Assembly: GCA_024640835.1 (NCBI GenBank)
Contig: JAHEEH010000041.1
Span: forward strand, 1 to 9,641
DNA: 9,641 nucleotides
Source: Bacteroidota bacterium
Lineage (GTDB): Bacteria > Bacteroidota > Rhodothermia > Rhodothermales > UBA10348
Direction of reading: 5' to 3'
In this document: positions 6,934 to 9,641 of the stretch, in pieces
How the letters are laid out: each line of letters starts with the position of its first letter
Position numbering within the stretch: the stretch's first letter is position 1
Position numbers and translations under genes: made by a program
The notes under the pieces: model-generated
The model's database searches: none
The model's input: the letters and a program-made list of their open reading frames with translations, nothing else
What the model was told of the DNA's origin: nothing

Positions 6934-8118
6934 TTAATGACTGCCGGTCCCGGCGAGTTCCTCCACCATGCGTCTCGCCTCGCCGTCGGCGGCTCGAAGC
7001 GCATCCAGGTCCGGGGTGCCCGCCGCCGCCAGCCGGCCGACCGCCGCCTCGATCAGGCGGGGAATACCCGTAAACCGGATGCGTCCGGCGAGGAATTCGG
7101 ATACGGCACGTTCGTTCGCCGCATTGAGCACGGCCGGCGCGGTCCCTCCGGCCCGGAGGGCCTCGAATGCAAGGTCCACGCATGGGAACCGTTCACCGTC
7201 CACCTCCTCGAAATCAAGCCGTCGCAGGGCCCGCCAGTCTATTCGACCGTGGGGCGCGGGCCATCGCTCAGGAAACGACAGGGCGTACTGTATCGGCACC
7301 TTCATGTCGGGAATGCCCATCTGGGCCTTCGTCGAGCCGTCAACGAACTCGACCATCGAGTGGACGATCGACTGGGGATGGACCACGACATGGATCCGGT
7401 CAGCTTCCAGGTCGAAGAGCCACCGGGCCTCGATGACCTCGAGTCCCTTGTTCATCATGGTGGCAGAATCGACCGTGATCTTCGCTCCCATCGACCAGTT
7501 GGGATGATGGAGAGCCTCTTCCCTGGTCACCTCGCCGAACGTGTCGACCGGGCGGGCTCGAAAGGGTCCCCCGGAGGCCGTGAGCACCAGACGTTCGACC
7601 CCCGCGGGATCCTCACCGACCAGGCACTGGAAGATCGCGGAGTGTTCGCTGTCGACCGGGACCACCGGAGATCCCGATTCCCGGGCACGCGACTGCACGA
7701 GAGCCCCGGCGACGACCAGGCTCTCCTTGTTGGCGAGGGCGATCTTCTTCCCCGCACCCACGGCCTCCAGGGTGGGCGCGAGACCCGCAAAGCCCACCAT
7801 CGCCGCCACCACGGTGTCGGACGAGTCGGCCGCCGCAATCTCCCTGACCGCCGCGTCCCCGGCGTAGCCCGTCACCCGCGTACCCTCCAATCCGCTGCGG
7901 AGGACGCCCAGTAGATCTTCGTTCGCGATGACAGCGACCCGCGGCCGGAATTCCCTGGCCTGCCTCACGAGCAGGTCCACGTTATCCCCTGCCGTGAGAG
8001 CGTCAATGGCGAACCGATCCGGAAAGAGCCTGGCGATCTCCAGGGTCTGCGTGCCTATGGACCCCGTGGATCCCACGATGCACAGGCGGGCCGGCTTCCG
8101 GGGTGGCTCGGCGAGCAT
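6934..8118 (-). CDS. dxr: 1-deoxy-D-xylulose 5-phosphate reductoisomerase
   Basis: Second enzyme of the MEP isoprenoid pathway: rearranges and reduces 1-deoxy-D-xylulose 5-phosphate to 2-C-methyl-D-erythritol 4-phosphate with NADPH and a divalent metal, in the cytoplasm. 394 residues (E. coli 398). Seen: 'VGSTGSIG' (15-22), the NADPH-binding P-loop; 'ALANKESLV' (127-135); metal ligands D156 and E158 in 'VDSEHSA'; the mobile active-site loop 'HHPNWSMGAKITVDSAT' (204-220); 'MMNKGLEVIEA' (221-231) with N223, K224 and the third metal ligand E227; 'HPQSIVHSMVEF' (247-258); and the C-terminal helical domain to 394. ATG 8118 is preferred as it leaves 15 residues before the P-loop; ATG 8136, adding MLPSTR, is equally possible since neither has a Shine-Dalgarno. 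The frame is open far upstream, but only as a shadow of the divergent gene. First gene of the operon, feeding precursor to UppS. Confidence 0.96.
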   Translation of the reverse strand: MLAEPPRKPARLCIVGSTGSIGTQTLEIARLFPDRFAIDALTAGDNVDLLVRQAREFRPRVAVIANEDLLGVLRSGLEGTRVTGYAGDAAVREIAAADSSDTVVAAMVGFAGLAPTLEAVGAGKKIALANKESLVVAGALVQSRARESGSPVVPVDSEHSAIFQCLVGEDPAGVERLVLTASGGPFRARPVDTFGEVTREEALHHPNWSMGAKITVDSATMMNKGLEVIEARWLFDLEADRIHVVVHPQSIVHSMVEFVDGSTKAQMGIPDMKVPIQYALSFPERWPAPHGRIDWRALRRLDFEEVDGERFPCVDLAFEALRAGGTAPAVLNAANERAVSEFLAGRIRFTGIPRLIEAAVGRLAAAGTPDLDALRAADGEARRMVEELAGTGSH

Positions 8119-8196
8119 GCGGGTGCTGGGCAGCATGGGGATGCGGGTCAGGCGCGGATTTCCTGGAGCCGGCAGCGGAGGTGCCGCCGCCCGGAA

Positions 8197-8227
8197 CGAA
8201 ACTAACCGCACCGGCCGCCATATTAAA
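8197..8227 (-). promoter_or_regulatory. Candidate Bacteroidota-type promoter for the dxr operon
   Basis: On the minus strand TTTA (8227-8224) and TAGTTTCG (8204-8197) are separated by 19 bases. This matches the Bacteroidota pattern TTTG-N19..21-TAnnTTTG with one mismatch in each element. Transcription would begin near 8190, giving a leader of about 55-70 bases before dxr. It lies in the gap between dxr and the divergent TPR gene, the only place upstream where the operon promoter could lie. For the plus strand I see only the AT-rich patch around 8220-8228 and no clear promoter pair. Confidence 0.42.
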
Positions 8228-8256
8228 GCGCCCGTGCGTTCCTGCCCCCGCCTCCG

Positions 8257-9641
8257 GTGATCCGCCCGCTTCTTCTTGCCGTCGCCATTGCATGCTCCGC
8301 GCTCGCCGCGGCGCCCGAGGCGCGCGCCCGGCAGGTGGATTCGACGCTGGTGGCTCGCTACCAGCTCGCCGATTCGTTCATGCGGACCGCCCAGTTCGAC
8401 CGGGCCATCGGCCTCCTGGAAGACCTCGTCCGGCGCAGTCCGGACACCATGCTCTTCTCGGAGCGTCTGCGGGAGGCGTACGAATCGGTCAAACGGTATG
8501 ACGATGCCCTCCTGCTGCTGGACGCCAGCCTCAGGGCGGGTTTGGCCCCACCTGCCCTGATCGCCGATCGGGCGAGACTCCTGTACCTCAAGGGCGACGA
8601 AGAGGATGCCTTCGTGACCTGGCAGGAGGCCGTGGACTCCCAACCCGAACAGCCGGGAGCCTACCTCGCCGTCATGCGCTCCCTCATGCAGCTGAGGCTC
8701 TTCGGGCGTGCCATCCGGATCGTGGAGCTCGGCCGGGAACGGACCGGCAGCCAGGGCCTGTTCAGGGCCGATCTGGCCTATCTTTACGGATTGGAGGGTC
8801 GACACTCCGAAGCGGCCTCCGAATACGTGGCCCTGCTCGGCGAGAATCCCCGTCAGGGCCCGTTCGTCCGCGGGCGGCTGACGCAGCAGTCTGCGGACGC
8901 ATCGGCTATCGAAGCCTCCATTCCCGTATTCGAGCGGGCCGTGCGCGACAACCCGCTCGACCGTTCCTTGCGGGACCTCCTGGCGTGGATGTACCTGGAA
9001 GAAGGGCGCTACCGGGACGCCCTCAACGTGAGCCGAGCCATCGACCGCCTGGACCAGGAGCAGGGACAGGTCCTCATGGGATTCGCCCGGCTGGCCTCCG
9101 ACGCGGCCGCCTACGACGTGGCTCTGGAGGCATACGCCGAGATCCTGGAACGCTATCCGGATGCGCCCGCGGCGGCGGACGCGCGGGCGGGACTGGGGGC
9201 GATGCACGAGCGCAGGGCCGAGAGAACGCTGGAAACGGCGGCCTCCGACTCCGCCCGGATCGCAGCCCGGAGACAGTTCGAGGAGGCCCTGGCATCGTAC
9301 GACCGCTTTCTCGCCGACTATCCCGGACACCCCGCGCAGCCCGATGTCCGCTACAGGCGGGCGAACATCCTGCTCGACCGCTATTTCGACCTGGATCGTG
9401 CGCGCGCCGCCCTCGAGGACCTGGTCTCGCGACACGCTGCCAGTGAAGCCGCTTCCCGGGCCGCGTTCGACCTCGGTCGCATCGAGATCCTGAGCGGAGA
9501 CCTGGACGTCGCTCAGCTGCGCTTCTCACGCCTTGCCGAACGGTTGCGCACGGGAGAACTCGCGGAGGCGGCCCGCTACGAGCTGGCCCTCATCCATTTC
9601 TACTGGGGCGAGTTCGATGCGGCGCTCGCTCTCACCGAGTC
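8257..9641 (+). CDS. Exported tetratricopeptide-repeat protein, 3' end outside the window
   Basis: 461 codons are open without a stop to the window edge. The only sensible start is GTG at 8257: an in-frame stop lies at 8224, and the next in-frame ATG (8380) falls inside the first repeat. From the GTG the protein opens with a short signal-like sequence (MIRPLLLAVAIACSALAA, possible cleavage after EARA, residue 25). The rest is helical with about 10-11 TPR-like units, for example 'FMRTAQFDRAIGLLEDLVRR' (41-60), 'YLEEGRYRDALNVSRAI' (246-262), 'AYDVALEAYAEILERYPDAP' (285-304) and 'YWGEFDAALALTE' (449-461). TPRs form protein-binding scaffolds; no enzymatic domain is visible. By position it may act in the periplasm on envelope assembly, but that is inference from divergent placement beside the dxr-bamA operon. 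A cysteine at residue 13 makes a poor lipobox. No Shine-Dalgarno. Gene real, function unknown. Confidence 0.85.
   Translation, partial: MIRPLLLAVAIACSALAAAPEARARQVDSTLVARYQLADSFMRTAQFDRAIGLLEDLVRRSPDTMLFSERLREAYESVKRYDDALLLLDASLRAGLAPPALIADRARLLYLKGDEEDAFVTWQEAVDSQPEQPGAYLAVMRSLMQLRLFGRAIRIVELGRERTGSQGLFRADLAYLYGLEGRHSEAASEYVALLGENPRQGPFVRGRLTQQSADASAIEASIPVFERAVRDNPLDRSLRDLLAWMYLEEGRYRDALNVSRAIDRLDQEQGQVLMGFARLASDAAAYDVALEAYAEILERYPDAPAAADARAGLGAMHERRAERTLETAASDSARIAARRQFEEALASYDRFLADYPGHPAQPDVRYRRANILLDRYFDLDRARAALEDLVSRHAASEAASRAAFDLGRIEILSGDLDVAQLRFSRLAERLRTGELAEAARYELALIHFYWGEFDAALALTE

Noticed and set aside
5641..7914. 757-codon open frame on the plus strand opposite rseP and dxr
   Set aside because: The minus-strand genes have unmistakable catalytic motifs. 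The plus-strand translation is Arg/His/Asp-rich without any family feature, the usual mirror of high-GC codon bias.
8257..8340. TPR protein as a BamD-like lipoprotein
   Set aside because: The cysteine at residue 13 is preceded by AIA after a very short hydrophobic stretch and followed by more hydrophobic residues, a poor lipobox. The repeat number also exceeds BamD.
8137..9435. Long N-terminal extension of dxr (open back to 9435 on the minus strand)
   Set aside because: It runs through the divergent TPR gene and would put over 400 unrelated residues before a complete Dxr. The frame is open only because of codon bias.
1..9641. CRISPR, insertion sequences, tRNA/rRNA, phage or defence genes
   Set aside because: No repeat arrays, terminal inverted repeats, transposase motifs or structured RNA genes were seen. 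All sizeable segments are explained by housekeeping envelope and vitamin genes plus one TPR gene, and no gap exceeds 150 bases.

Overview
The window is a compact, GC-rich (about 60-65% by eye) bacterial chromosome segment, almost entirely coding and with no sign of mobile DNA. Three features point to the Bacteroidota/Rhodothermota lineage: two consecutive OmpH/Skp-like genes directly after bamA; an RseP carrying the 'GGYVKIAGM-DESMD' type of sequence; and a PanB with the '[11 protein letters not shown]' segment where proteobacterial PanB differs. Seven of the eight starts lack a convincing Shine-Dalgarno sequence, and two candidate promoters resemble the Bacteroidota -33 TTTG / -7 TAnnTTTG type; both are usual in that lineage. 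The high GC content favours a Rhodothermia-like member over Bacteroides or Flavobacterium types. This placement is an inference from motifs, not a phylogeny.

Layout. (1) 1-786, minus: panB, cut by the window edge, with its own likely promoter. (2) 841-878: a hairpin plus T-run that looks like the end of the large operon. (3) 902-8118, minus strand, transcribed in the order dxr -> rseP -> uppS -> bamA -> ompH-1 -> ompH-2, with gaps of 63, 32, 120, 47 and 52 bases. A candidate promoter lies before dxr at 8197-8227. (4) 8257-9641, plus: a divergently transcribed exported TPR-repeat protein that starts with GTG and runs off the window.

The six-gene unit is an envelope-biogenesis operon. Dxr makes isoprenoid precursor (MEP pathway). 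UppS condenses those units into undecaprenyl diphosphate, the lipid carrier for peptidoglycan and surface polysaccharide. RseP is a site-2 intramembrane protease that probably takes part in envelope signalling. BamA is the outer-membrane beta-barrel insertase, and the two OmpH/Skp-like proteins are periplasmic chaperones for unfolded outer-membrane proteins. This is a variant of the E. coli dxr-uppS-cdsA-rseP-bamA-skp-lpxD cluster without cdsA and without lpxD/fabZ/lpxA. PanB (pantothenate/CoA synthesis) is a neighbour in a separate transcription unit.

I did not find a previously undescribed system. The points worth a second look are modest: the divergent TPR protein, the strongly diverged glutamine-rich second OmpH, a Glu-to-Asp change in a conserved UppS motif, small hairpins in four of the five operon gaps, and lineage-specific start and promoter signals.
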